DNA from: Hirudo medicinalis
Lineage: Eukaryota; Annelida; Clitellata; Hirudinida; Hirudinidae
Length of the DNA stretch: 64,000 nucleotides
Assembly: GCA_011800805.1 (NCBI GenBank)
Contig: MPNW01000084.1
Coordinates: 98,050 to 162,049 of the forward strand
Reading direction: 5' to 3'
A program made the translations under genes and the position numbers. The notes beneath the pieces are model-generated. The model worked only from the letters and a program-made list of their open reading frames with translations. It did no database searches and was not told the DNA's origin. Shown piece by piece: positions 50,416 to 63,183 of this stretch. Position 1 is the stretch's first letter. The number at the start of each line of letters is the position of its first letter.

Positions 50416-50884
50416 TTAATGTCTTCTTCCAGGTTTACCTCCATGTGGTGGTCTCCTTGGAGGAAACGTTTGTCCAGGAGCCAAAGTTGGTTTCTCGCCA
50501 TGATGTTCCTTGGTGAAGTCTCCATCATGTGAGTCGCTTTTACCATCATGGAAGCCCCAAGATTTCCGTCCTAGTGGTCTAGGTCCTTTATCATGGAGTG
50601 GGTCGTGAGTGTGGTCATCATCATGTGAGTGGTGTTTACCATGAGGTGGTCGAGTTTCACCAGGTGCAAGAGTGGGTCTGTCGTGGTGTGGATGTCCAGT
50701 TACTGATGGATCTTTTGGACCTCCGTGTCCTCCGTGTTTAACCTTACAAAAACGGCAAAAAGTTCTTACTTAAAGCCAGTTCATAATTTAATTGATTCAA
50801 CTTTGATGTTACCTTTCCTGGAGATGCCTGGACTATCAAAATTGTCATAAAGGCCACGAGTAGTAAGCATTTCATTGAAAACAT
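50416..50884 (-). CDS. Secreted His/Pro-rich protein B, 132 aa
   Basis: Paralogue of gene A, 4.2 kb away on the same strand. Exon 1 (50884-50813) encodes a 24-residue leader (KCLLLVAFMTILIVQA core) ending in SPGK; exon 2 (50742-50416) joins in phase 0 and encodes the mature chain. Shared blocks are GPKDPS, GHPHHDRPTLAPGETRPPHG, DDDHTHDPLHDK, SDSHDGDFTKEH and GEKPTLAPGQT. It has a single block where gene A has duplicates, and an extra GRKSWGFHDG segment. There are no cysteines in the mature part; it is very rich in His, Pro and Asp. The promoter motifs match those of gene A. AATAAA lies at 50271-50276 on the complementary strand. Function unknown; a secreted, possibly cation-binding or extracellular-matrix role is only inference. 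Confidence 0.87.
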
Positions 50885-51052
50885 TTCTTAAGAAATTGTT
50901 TCCTGCAAACAAGTAAAAGTCATTGTTATTGTTATTATTAGTCAAAGAATATTTGACCGGAATATGTTAGAATAAATAATTTTTCACTCGCTTATTCTGA
51001 CTTACAAAAGAGAGTTCCTTGCGCACTTAGTCAGAATTCAAACCTGCTCTCT

Positions 51053-51189
51053 GATTTATATAGCGGCGCAGTCCAATTTACCAGATTTGCGTCGCAACTG
51101 GCTGTAGAAGCTTCAAGTCAATAAATTGTCATGTTTGTCAGTCTGTGTGCAGACAGTCAATGGTGGTACACCTGTAATAAATCAATGAT
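51053..51189 (-). promoter_or_regulatory. Promoter of secreted gene B
   Basis: In transcript direction: TACACCTGTAATAAATCAATG (mirrored at 51167-51189), GACGCAAATCTGG (51081-51093) and a TATA box CTATATAAATC (51053-51063). The order and spacing match gene A; the 13-bp element is identical in both. Confidence 0.7.
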
Positions 51190-54097
51190 AAACTTACTGA
51201 ATTGAGAAGAAGTCACCACAAAATATTAAAAAAGGAATCTCGATTAATTGTTTTTTTTATGGGATTACTAAGTTTTGTGCTTCTTGCGTCTCATGTCTTC
51301 AACAAACATTCGCGCACTTTATTTCATTTAAGACTTTAATTCGTGTTCAGCGAATGGCGAATTAGCAGCCTTCCAGGAGATGTTCAAACATTTGAAAATG
51401 TTTCTTGTGTCGTAAAATAAGAGGATTTATTTAGTAAATTCAAAAAAAAGTTGTTTTCAGTATCTCCCATGACGGACATTTTCATTTTAAATCTGTCTTG
51501 CACGATGTGCTAAAAACTGAAATTAAAATGTAGAACATGGATTTTTCTATTTTGAATCACTACTTTGTACCCAAACATGAGGTAGTCTCTCTGATTGTCA
51601 TGTAAATCCGAGAGATCGCTTCGAAAGAGATTGCAAATGTTCATAATAGGATCATCTTCTAACTTTACAATTTTTCTACGATAGATCATATTAGTGTGAT
51701 AATGGTTTCATTTTTCTGATTTAATACTTTAGGATTTGAGAAATACAGCGCCATTATCAGATTTATCTAACTACGTCCTTACAAAAGAGTAAATTAATTC
51801 TAACCACGTAAAATCTACTTATTACTTATTTCTCACAATCCTCACATCCGCAATATTAACCACCGGGTTAATTCCTTTCTCGTTCAATTGAAACTTGCCA
51901 ACCAAATGACATCCTTGTTTGAATAACAAAGACCTAGCTTGACTTAGTAAAAATTTTACATAAAAGAGTAAATTTCATTGCCTGATTATTGAAGGATTCG
52001 TTCGTATAAAACTACAGCGCAACATTCGGGATGTAGTTGCAACTTGGCTCATCATTCAAAAACATTTTCCATTTCACAAAAACAAACTAGAGTTTCTAAC
52101 AATTCCCAATATGGATATCCATATCGTGCACCATATTGTGATAATCACACGTAATAATAATTGTAATAATCACATGTTGCAACATCTCCATTAATTTAAG
52201 GACATCTAATTAATAAAATAAGATTTATCGAAAAACTTAAAATACCATGATGAATAACCAGCTCAATATTTGTTTCCCACTTATTTTCGTTTGTCTGCTT
52301 TGAAATTGAACTCCTGAGACAAAACGAGAGCCTTGACCTCAGCCGAGGTGAACATATATATCTACTAAATTTGTAGCTTTTCGACAAAATGTGATCTCCA
52401 CATGGAAGGTATCAATTTTATCTTATTATATTTCATTTTATTTATGTGTTCCTCTTTTCATTTTCAGACTTTATTATTACAAATAATAAAATTATTATTA
52501 ATTTTTCTACAAGAAAATGTCGAAGGCTTCCGGGTAATCGATATCCCAACGAAATTTTCTTTTCAATTGAAGAATTTTATCGAACTCGTGACGTATAATA
52601 AACCAAAAGTAAGAAGTGTGAGTCGCAAAAAATCGAAAACTTAATTTTGTTTCTACGGAAGGATTAATAAGATCTATATTTTTATAATATCTTAATAGAA
52701 CTTTATAAATAATTGCTCGCTGAACAAGCCTGACTTTTCTAATTTATAAATAGTTTAAAGCGAAAAATTATTGAAAAGAGAAGTTACAAAGTTTATTCCA
52801 AAACTTGAGTAATCTCGTGTCAGGTGAATTTCTGATTCTCTCTTTTGCACCTGAACCAGGTACGAAATCAATTTTTTCTGCCACATTTTTCGGACACCAA
52901 AACATTTGCTTAACTTTAACCGCAGTTTCAATAACTCGATTTTAATAATTTTGTTCTTAAAGAGATTAAGATCGCTTTTAGTGATTAATCCGATTAATAC
53001 TGGCATTGAGATTATTTCTTATCGAATTTAATAAATTCGTTTAAATTTTTGCTGGAAGAATTATGCTTAAGTAAGGAAACTGTCAAATAATTATTTATCA
53101 TAATAATTAATAAAAAAAAACCCAAAAGTGCTAATTGTTGACACCACCAGTGAGGACGAACAAGATCTGATTTATTCTGTAACCCTTGCTAAGTTGAACC
53201 GTGCTTCCAAACTTGTTTGAAGATTCAATCAACCAGAAATCTCGCTTGTGTAACGAAACCGTTGTTGCGCCTCAATAGTTATGCTGAGGAGATTAAAGCT
53301 ACTACATCCGTGAATAAGAACAACTCACTCACGATCTTCTTAGGCCACAATCTTTAAGTCTTTAAGTCAGATTAAAATTATTTTTAATGTTGTTGTCGGT
53401 ATTTCGTATTATCGATAGCAAACGTAAATAATGATTAAGTGGTGTATTTTTTGTAAAATTTACTGTAAAGTTGTCTTGTTTGATTGACACATGCTGTGCA
53501 AGACAATTGGTACAAAAGGAGCACCTTCCCTTATCATAAAAATATATTTACCTATGGAAACTATTCATGAAATAATAAAATGCGAATGAAAATTTAAAAA
53601 GTTTATTTACGGAAATTCTGATGAAAAATTTTTTTCGAAAGACCGATCATTAAATTACTCAAGCTCTAATTTAGATGCAAAGTACTTAAGAAATGAAATG
53701 TTTAATCATATCGATCTTGATTATTTTCAAAAACACCAAAAAGTAAATTCCAAAATCAGGTTTTACCAAACTGGTAGTTTTTTTGGCATAAAATTATCTT
53801 CCACGTGGAGATTATTGAGCGTGAAATAACCACAGCACTGAACTTACATCAAGCTCATTAGCAATTTTAAACAAAAATATCATAACAACATACTATAACC
53901 ATGTGCATTGAAATAGTTCATTTATAACAGATCAGTCATTTGGTTATTATAACATTAATATTTATTATTATTATTTTATAGTTATTATTTCCAAAATGAC
54001 TTTTTCACTGTATTTCATCAAATAACAAAACATTAAATGTAAGAAATTTCTTGAAATTCCAAAATTAAAGGGTTCTGGCAAAAGGTGTACAAGTTGT
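51190..54097. other. AT-rich intergenic region
   Basis: No supported gene. Several short frames (for example 52402-52644 plus and 52755-53006 minus) are open but AT-biased, with no domain. TTTATT at 53961, read on the minus strand, is a candidate AATAAA for Zwilch, about 130 bp past its stop. Confidence 0.5.
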
Positions 54098-57000
54098 TCA
54101 GTAGCAGCTGACAGTTTCATTCCCAATGGTCACATGATAATAAAGGTGTCCACCTTCAGCAGTTGGTTCTACAACAAAAAGATGCACTTCATGAGATTTT
54201 TATGTTATTGGAAAATATAAATTCACATTTAGACACAACTTAATATAAAATCAATTAAAAAAATTCAAAGTTGGAAACCCAAACCGAATTGACCCGTAAA
54301 TTATCTGAAGATTTTAATCCGTTAGAAGCTTAATAACCTTGCAGGATGTTGTGGTTGACATGTTGGAAGAGAGGATTCTGAGAAAGGAGAACACATCCCT
54401 GGACATCCTGACCATTGCTCAGCTTCCCTTCAATTCGGCACTTCCAAGACGATGGTGAAGCTCTGAAAATGTAAACTTTCATTTTTATTTCAGAGATTTA
54501 TATTAATATCATTGTTTATCTTTGCATTTACGAAATTACAAATATGTGTATCTATATTTATAATTATTATTAAATTGTGTCAGTCTAAAAATAGATTCTG
54601 GTGTCCCATATCCAAGCGAGCGTTTAATTAAGGAAATTGCATAAACTTGTCAAAAGCCATTTTAAGCACTCACTTTTTGACTTGTTCGATGATGTTGAGC
54701 ACTGAAATTGGCATCTCAAATGGTTGGCTGAGGGCAGATTTTTCTGCATGAAGTTCATAATATTTCAGACTGAAGCTGTAAAATGTAAATGTAGTTCATT
54801 TATATAGCACCACATGCATAGCATCAGAGGCGCTTCTTGTCAACCATTTATATAGCGCTCCTTCCCAAGGGCGCTTGCGGCAGTGCAGGCTGGGTATCGA
54901 ACACGACACATTACGACTGTTGCATTACCGCCGTATGCAGGAAAGTAACCCATTCGGCCAATCCGCATTACAGATGATGATAGCACGGCTAACATATTGT
55001 CATCATCATCATAATCACTCCCTCACTCACCTGAGAACCTCCATGAGAGATGACCTGTGCATGATGAGGTTTTGATCAAGCAAGAGGCAGAGTTCAAGGA
55101 CTCGATGGAGCCTCCTCAACTTGCTGAGCTTTTCGGGCAGCTCGTCCGTTTCCACACTGCCAAGGAAGTAGGTCAATTGGTCTGCTGTGACAATTCCAGA
55201 AGCTGTTTTGCAGAAGAACAAATTCAAATATCAAGCAATTGAATAATTTAATTTTAAAAATCCTCTTAGCAGATAAATTTGTGTGATCTGAAACCATGCA
55301 CATGGTCCCTACAAATTAGCTATTATTATTATTATTATTAAATTATCAGTCTTTAGATATATTTTAGTATTTAGTATATTATAAACAACTCACTCATGAA
55401 ATTGTACAGGTAATCCTTCTTTAACTTCTCAATTCCAATTTCAGCCAACATGATCAGAGGCTTCTCATCCTTGAGCCATGCCAGAGTCTCCTTCCTGACA
55501 TTTGACTTGTAAGAAGATCTGATCAGCTGAGCTAAACTTGACCTGTTGTTGCTGCCAAGCTTAAATTTATTAAATAATAATGTTTATGTATCATCAATTT
55601 CTTGAATATTAACTGAAACAATCTTCATGATAATAATTAGAGCTGCAGTGATGTTTAATTTGAAAAGTTAAAAATTAGATAATTTATTTAGATTATGAAA
55701 ACAAAAAAATCTTTTCTGACCAAGGGTTGGATTTTTTTGGCTTGCATGGCCTCAAAGAGACATTTGAAACAATCCAACAACTCTTGATATGAGGAGCACT
55801 CTGATGATAAAATATTTTGTTGTTAATTATGTTAGACTATTAAATTAATTGCTTGTTAATTAATTAAAATTAACTTGCAGATAATTTTTTATAATTTGCC
55901 TGAAGGTATGAAAGAAAATGATGTAAGAGACTACATTTTACAATTCAAAAATTAAATTTGAGATTAAGAGCAAATTTGGTGTCAATGCATTTATCACAAC
56001 ATTCAACAAAAATATCCAAAATACAATAATCTTCACATTTTCAACTCTGTGGTTTAGAATTGTTCTCTTGAAAATGCTCAGAGAATCCTCAAAAATACCT
56101 TTCATGATATTCCAAACGTCATCTGTGAAATCAACGTCGGGACACGGATGGATGTTAAAAACTGACTTCTTGGTGTTTTCTGCCTGCTTCCTTTGTTGCA
56201 CGGTCTTCAAAACTTGCTCCTGAACACCTGGTTGTGGATAGATCATCATTAAAGTCTAATTAATATTATATCAATTATAATAAGCAAATTAATTATCATC
56301 TCTGGAGCACCAACTTGCAAGTAGAACTCCCATCCTGTCGAGAGGTTTCGTCTGATTGGATGAGATGGACCACCTGACCACTTCCTCTGTTATTCCTTCA
56401 ACAAGTCTCTGAAGATAAAATAATAGTTAAATATTAATTGCTAGTTAAATCAACCCAATAATTAACAGCTATTTATATTTTCACTTCCATACTTTCCAAC
56501 CTCAACAGTAGAAAGTTCCTGAAAAAAACTTGAAATGGACCCCAAAGCTCCTTCCTCATCCACTCGGATGATCTGAGAACGAAAAATAATCAGAACCATT
56601 TAAAGCTCAAAAGTAATTTGCTACCATAATTCATAAATAAATTAAATAAAATTTGAGAAAATAAATGAAAAAAAAATGAAACCATGCTGGCATTGGCATC
56701 GACAGTTGGAGGACACAAGATGGCCGACTCTTCCTCCCAGTCAAAGTTCACTTGAACCTTAGTTGAAAGGTCGTCCTCGTCGGATCCAAACAGGCAATAA
56801 GAACTGGAGAAGAACATCTTGCACTGCCAGGAAATTTCATTACTTTACTTTCAGTTTAATTTATTCCCTCACTTGTTTATCATCCAAGATTAAGTAAAAG
56901 TGGTTGAATGGAATAAAATTTATTTTAGTCACAATGAAAGTTTTATAAAAAAAAAAATTAATCATTGCCACACAACTTTTAGAAAAGCACAAAAACATGA

Positions 57001-58250
57001 AAAAATTAGAATTATTAAAATCGCGGACCTCCTCATTGAAATATCTTGGAGGCAGCATCGACTGCACAAATGATATGTGACTGGGGTCAAACAAGTGTCC
57101 TAACAAATGAAATTATGATCATTTCAAACAAAGAAATTACACTTTTTCATATGTGATGAAGGAGTTAGGACTTTATTATGTATTGCTTCTGCTAACCAGT
57201 CCGTCAATTATTTTATATTTATTACATATTAATGTATCCATGGGTAATACTTAAGTATAATAATAATAATTTCAATAAATTTTCATTATTTATCTATACT
57301 TATTTATCTTTTATTAGCCTTTTACAATTCTCTTTATTTAACCTTTATATGCTTATGAAAAATGCTTCTTACAAAATAAAGTTAATTTTAAATTAATCAA
57401 CTAAGGCTTAACTAATAATAAACTAACCTTTTGAAGTGACATAAAAAGAATCCACAATGACCTGCCCTCCAGTCATGTGCTTCACAAGGGATGACCTGAA
57501 AACAACACCTTCCCTCAGTGAGCCATCACTGGCCACCCAAATCCTGCATGGCTGACAATCCTTTTGTCTTTGGAAACCAATGTTGTATGAACTCAAGATG
57601 AAGCTATTTTGTGGAGACATCAACTCTGACTTAACTTTCCCAAGCCAACAAGCTTTAAAAAAAAACAAACCTTGCTTCTATCTGGGACAGGGGATCCAAG
57701 GCTTTGTGGTTTTCAATTGATTTTGAAGGAGAATCATCATAAGTGGTTATGAGCTGGAGATCCTTTTGATAATCATACAACTCCAATGGAGAACCAAGTT
57801 CCTGAGTGGTGCTGTTTATGCTTTCCTCACTTACTGAAGTTGCTAGCAGCTCCATTTCATCATTTTCTTCACTTTTATGAAGGAAACTAGGTGCCTATTG
57901 AATTCATTAAATACTTAATAATGTGATTTACTAAATGTGCTACGTATATTGCTGACCTTGGAAACAAGAACAAACTTATCTTCCTTTATGTCAAATATGT
58001 TATCTGGTAATGGATGACTTGCTTTGATCAGTTCTATTAAAAAGCCCTGAAAATATTGTTTAAATTAGTCAAATTCTAAAATGTTAAGCTAGATAAATTT
58101 TAACCTGGAAAACTTTTGGCATCTGAGTGTCTTGAACTCTAGTTACAAAATTTAAATATTTTACATGTTTCATTAAAATGTAAGAATTTCCTCAACGACT
58201 TACTCCAAAAGAACCTGTACGAAAGAGTCCATTTCATCAGCCTGTTCCAT
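54098..58250 (-). CDS. ZWILCH: Zwilch kinetochore protein (RZZ complex), 15 exons, ~619 aa
   Basis: Subunit of the Rod-Zwilch-ZW10 complex, which recruits dynein and Mad1-Mad2 to kinetochores. Exons (minus): 58250-58204, 58138-58105, 58046-57957, 57894-57428, 57099-57029, 56823-56683, 56572-56501, 56408-56315, 56227-56099, 55800-55721, 55559-55394, 55202-55031, 54775-54674, 54462-54338, 54168-54098. Landmarks matching human ZWILCH in order: GSPLELYDYQKDLQLITTY, CWLGK, FYVTSKGHLFDPS, VQVNFDWEEES, DFTDDVWNIM, SYQELLDCFKCLFEAM, AEIGIEKLKKDY, LTYFLGSV, KLRRLHRVLELCLLLDQ. Exon 4 needs a one-base correction in the A9 run 57657-57665 to keep frame; with it the total is 1860 nt and every other junction is in phase. 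A family-1 SINE sits in the intron between exons 12 and 13. The start Met is the first in exon 1. Confidence 0.9.
54797..54966 (-). mobile_element. tRNA-derived SINE, family 1, copy 3
   Basis: Inverted full-length copy, very similar to 19721-19894, including the second GCGC segment and the CGCTATATAAATG tail. It lies in the Zwilch intron between exons 12 and 13, in the sense orientation of the gene. Confidence 0.85.
57657..57665 (-). other. Homopolymer frameshift in Zwilch exon 4
   Basis: A run of nine A (nine T in the transcript) separates two frames that both match Zwilch. Eight would keep them continuous. The 18-nt stretch GTTTG...AAAG is too short to be an intron, and removing it also leads to a stop. 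Confidence 0.75.
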
Positions 58251-59988
58251 TCATATCATCCGCAATTCCCGGGTTATTTAGTATTATTTACTTTTCAAAA
58301 TTAAGGTGAAAAGTTAAATTAATTGCAAAAACAATATTTTTCTAATTTCAATAATTTTAATTAAACTCAACAATTGTTATAGTAAAAATACCAATAATAT
58401 TCATGTAATTTGTTATATTCATTGCTTTTCGTATTTTCCCCTGGGCTGTGTTCGGTGGAAGGGGAGGTCATTTCAGCATTTTCTAGGTTAACTCAACATT
58501 ATGAGGTGCCCTTTTTTTGCTTCTCACAAAATGTCAAAAGTATTGAAGGATTGATACAGAAATTTGTCAATGGGAGGTGTTAACCAAGAGCCAATGGTGA
58601 ATCTCCCCAAGTATCTGCAAATCTGTAATTCGAACTATAAAATGTGGTTCACCGATCCAGTGAATAAATATTTTGAAATTGTAATTTCTTTAATAATAAA
58701 TGATGAATGGTAAAATAAACCGGGGGTCCAGAAACTAGTAAGATTTCCAGTAGGTTTATTGAGCAACTATTCAGTGAATAATTAAGCCGGGTATTAATAT
58801 GGATCTGTAGAATTTATAGGAACTACTGTGGAATGCTATAACCTTAATTTTCAGACGTAGTGCTACCTTACAAAGATTCTATGTATAACAATGTAAATTT
58901 AATAAATATAAACTCAATTATACAGATTGATTCATTTTGTCGCGAGGTTACGACAATATCTATTAATATACAGAAGGAGTTTTGTCCGAAGAGCTTCATG
59001 ACGGATTTTATAACATTGAATAGAAATTCTACCATTTGTATGATTTACCTGGGACACCTCATAACACCGGAAGTCGGGCCCATTGGATTGACATATAGAT
59101 AGATAGAAATAAATAGGTATGTAGATAGCTTGTTAGAGATTTTCCGTCTCTCAATATGGCAGCAAGGATTCGAATCCTGTTGCGGGTGCACAGGCCTAAT
59201 CATTTAGCTATGCAACGGACTTCAATAAACAATTATTACAGTTAGAGATATGTAGATATACATAGCGTAAATGCGAATACAAAAATTAAATAAAAGAGTT
59301 TCAATATTTTTCGTTCGATTCATATTTTTAAAGGCAACGGAAAATTTGAGAAATTTTTAAATACTGATGTAATAATAATATTCACAATACTTAACAAATA
59401 TAGGTAACTGCTATACAAATCCGAAAACGCTTGCATTTTCAAATGCACACAAGTGTACCAACGCCAATAATAATTTCCAAGGTTAGGGTTAGCAGACAGT
59501 ATACCATTAGAATTATAATAAAATAAATATTTTAGCTAAATATTGACATTATTGCTACAAAATATTTCTATAATAATGTTTTACTTGTGGTCATAAAAAA
59601 TCAACCATGAAATGAAATATGTAATTATATAATTATTTAATGAGAACAAGTTATTGACAAAATAAAAAAAAATTGGCTAACACTTAACAAATCAATGATC
59701 AATCTTGTATTCATAAAATCAGCTTTTGTAACAATTCTCTTGTAATAAAGTTTTGAAAAATTAATTTTATTACTTTACAAATATATTACATTAGAAATCA
59801 AGAATCTTTGACGTGTCCAATTGCCTAGGTACACTAAGCAAATCTAGTTAAGTTAAGCTATAATTACAACATATAAACAATTAATCTACTATAGTAGATT
59901 ATATATTGGATTACTAGTTAGTCAGAGTCTTCATATCGGATTACTTCATATTTACTTCTATAGTGAATAGCTGATTAATTCTTGTAAA
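58251..59988. other. Divergent intergenic region, Zwilch / unknown gene
   Basis: About 1.7 kb separate the two divergent start codons. It contains a third plus-strand tRNA-like family-2 repeat at 59130-59215 (CTCAATATGGCAGCAAGG then GATTCGAATCC). The rest is AT-rich without a supported exon. Confidence 0.55.
59130..59215 (+). mobile_element. tRNA-like repeat, family 2, copy 4
   Basis: Contains CGTCTCTCAATATGGCAGCA followed by the B-box-like GGATTCGAATCCTGTTGCGG and GTGCACAGGCCTAATCA, matching the tRNA-like tails of the repeats at 4895-5665. Confidence 0.55.
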
Positions 59989-62900
59989 ATGGCCGTCGAA
60001 AGTGGGAGAGACATCAGCAAAACAATGAGTAAATTATAAATGTTTTAAATTTTAAGTTATCCCTGAACAACATTTGTGAATAATTAGGACTCATTCACTG
60101 CTTCAGAAATGATTGAAACTTTGAAAATATTGGATAACTTATGCCGCGATTTCGAAGAAAGAAAGGTTGCAAGATATGTTTTTTTGGCTCATTATCACTA
60201 ATTATATTTTTAAAATAAAATTATTTAATATTTTACAGCTCTTAAATAACCATATGAAAGAAATGATTGAAACCGCGTTTGAATTGGGGTTTGTAAATAA
60301 TGACCGAACTTTAAAATTAATTAGATTATTTTCTATTATTATTTTATAACAATTTCCAAATATAATGATCACATAAATACTATTTACGATTTGTGATTCA
60401 TTCAAAATGTTTCAGCAATATCTTGCCCAAACTGTCTGATTCGTCTCTCTTTGAAATTGATGATCTTTTGTACCAAGACGGTGACGTAACTTCTAAAGAA
60501 GCATCAGGTTTACATGCCACCAATGTTTCTAATTATTTTTGCAGAAAGTTAATTAATTGATTCCTTTCTTGATAGATGGCTCCATTGAAGAATTAGAAAC
60601 AATATTAGGAAACAAATGCATCGAAAGCTACATCAACATTTATATGGCCATTGTAATTTATGTTTACCTGTTTCTGTTTAAATGTTTGTTAATCATTTGT
60701 AAATTGACGTGAGAAGAAATTATTAGCCCTATTATTATTCAGGTATATGTTTTACCCCAGTCAGTGAACCGTATTTTGGACATGACATTTCTTCAGGTGT
60801 TAGGGCTGTTACCAGTTGACAATCAACTACTGCGGATCATCATGTAAGATTGTAATTCCTTATCACTATGGACTGTCTTTAAAAATTATGCCTTAAAATT
60901 AATTATTTTCAGGTACTCTAAAAGATTAATGTCAGCTAGGAGCACAACAAAATTGTGTCTTTCACTCAAAATTCTAAAGGTTTTGGTAGTGAAAAACAAG
61001 GAGGGAGTTATGGAGTATTGCCAAACAGATTCAACCTGTAATGCGAGATCTTTATGTAAACATATTCCCATAGATAACGCTTTATGTTCATAATTTCAGT
61101 TAATTATTTGTTTCTTTGGATGAAAAAGTTGAAAAGCATTCCACAAGCCAGACTTCCCCATCTAAAAAGAATCACGTCGTGGTTGTCAAATCAAAGTGAG
61201 AAGAGAGTTTGTTAAGACTAATTGGTTGTTCGGATTTTAAGTAAATTTCATGTCACCAGCCAATCTCGTACTTCAAACAATGGATTCATTTGTACTCCAT
61301 GAAGAGATTCAGGATTATTTGAACAGTTACTATGCAAGACCAGAGGTATGAACTTTTACTTGTGATCCTTGTCCATAAGACAATTGAAATTTGTTTAAAG
61401 TTTATTTAAAAAACTGGTTCTATTAAGATGTTATTGTAATAATCAAAGCTTAGTAGAGCTTATATAGATCGATATATAGATTTATACTACCTTTTATTCA
61501 GTAGTTAATCAATTAACAAGAGTATTACTTGTTAATGCCACAATTATGAGACTTTCTGGTTGCTAATTATTGCTTTATGATGATTCCCTGAATTATTTGC
61601 TGAATACGAATATTGCATGTTTGGGGATGCGTGAGGGATCATATGTTAGTAATCTATTATAGATCGACGCCGACGCGCGTAAGGATACCGAAATTAAATC
61701 TTGACATTATTTATATATTACATTTATTAGTTGTACGCCAAGGTTACCTCATTATTTAGTGAATGTAACAATATAAATAGACAAATAAACATTTCCCTTG
61801 TTCTCCTAGCAATATGATAAAAGATATATTGACCGCCTAAATTATGTCGATTCACATCACATGAGTTTTGTCAATGACCATATTTACTCATACTTAATGT
61901 CTGCAAAAGATGGAGAAGAGAAAATCCAGCGGTTGAAGGATTTACTTATTGGGACGTCCCACAATGTAACGTTTGATATACTGTTTAACCAATTCTCCCT
62001 TGACTACAGTTGTTATTAATATATTTCATATTGAAATACTCCATATTGAGATATTCAAAATTTAATGTCCTTAATTCAATTTTTATTACTTTATTTTGAC
62101 CCAATTTTTAATCAATGTGAATTCATTGATAATTAAATTAAATGCTTAATATTCAATAGTATCGAGAAAACGATGAAGCTGATTTTGAATTTGAACCACT
62201 AACCGATTTCGTGGTGTCTCGTTTTTGGATATTTATGACGTTATATAATGACGTCTTCAAAAACCTTATACAAGTGAGGCATATTTTTTATGATTGTTCA
62301 TTAACATAAGAATTATATTAGGTATTTAACAATTGCATTTATTCAGGGTTGGGGATATCCTGATGATACTCTTAGAAGCATTGAAAAGTATTGCGGTTGT
62401 GAAGTCAAACAGTACCTTTCAAGAGATCATGCCAGGGATATTGTTGTTGAAGAATCAGCTAATCACCTGAAAGACGAACAAATCAGCAACAAAACAAATT
62501 TTGATGATGAACCTGATTACACGATTGAAAATTTTCTTTTCTACGACGATTTCGTGAAGCAACTGCAGACATTAAACATAATGCATACCGCTTGCATGAT
62601 GTGCCAAGAACTACTTGAGGTTGAAAATGAAATGTTATGGTGGTTGATATTTATTTGCGATTTTTAGTTAACCTTGTGGCTTTCAATTCAGACTGAAGGC
62701 GATGTAATTGACTGTGACACCAAAGTTTTTAGAGACTACGACTTCCCAATAACTCAGTATCTCATGGAGGCTCATGCTAATCCTTCAAAGCGTGGAAAAA
62801 TTCCATGGATTGTTGAGGTTCTAGTGAGGGAATGGTGAGGTTAATGGCTACATAACTCAATTTTATAGGAATTATTAAAAAAATAAATTAACCTATTTTC

Positions 62901-63183
62901 AGTCCTTTCATGATACTACCTAAGCGACATGAACACATGATGGGGGATTTAATGAAGTTGTTGAAGGGGGATATTATTGATGAAGTGAGTATCTATTAGA
63001 AATTCTTGTTAAGTTTGAGATTTTGTAAACCATCATGTTTATTTAGATATAATCTCCATATGGAAATAATGTAATTAACTTTAATTTTATATCACATATG
63101 ACTTTCAAATCAAATGTTTCGTTCATTCTTAGGTGACAGAGGAAAAACTTTATTTCGCCATAAACTGCTTGCGATCAACATGA
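59989..63183 (+). CDS. Unrecognised helical protein, 15 exons, ~514 aa
   Basis: I do not recognise the family. Exons: 59989-60028, 60107-60165, 60239-60288, 60416-60507, 60576-60652, 60743-60843, 60913-61037, 61100-61195, 61260-61345, 61810-61965, 62160-62273, 62347-62619, 62692-62834, 62903-62984, 63133-63183, all GT-AG and in phase (1545 nt). Exon 4 could end at 60480 instead, also in phase. There is no signal peptide or membrane segment. Most of the chain looks alpha-helical, with leucine-rich stretches (residues ~90-220) that could be HEAT/ARM-like, an acidic middle, and a C-terminal segment containing KRGKIPWIVEVLVREC, PFMILPKRHEHMMGDLMKLL. A second Met lies in exon 2 (60109) and could be the start. 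Its regular structure and intact frame argue for a working gene. It is divergent from Zwilch, 1.7 kb away. Confidence 0.8.

Noticed and set aside
57654..57671. An 18-nt intron in Zwilch exon 4
   Set aside because: It is far below workable intron length, and removing it leads straight to a stop codon.
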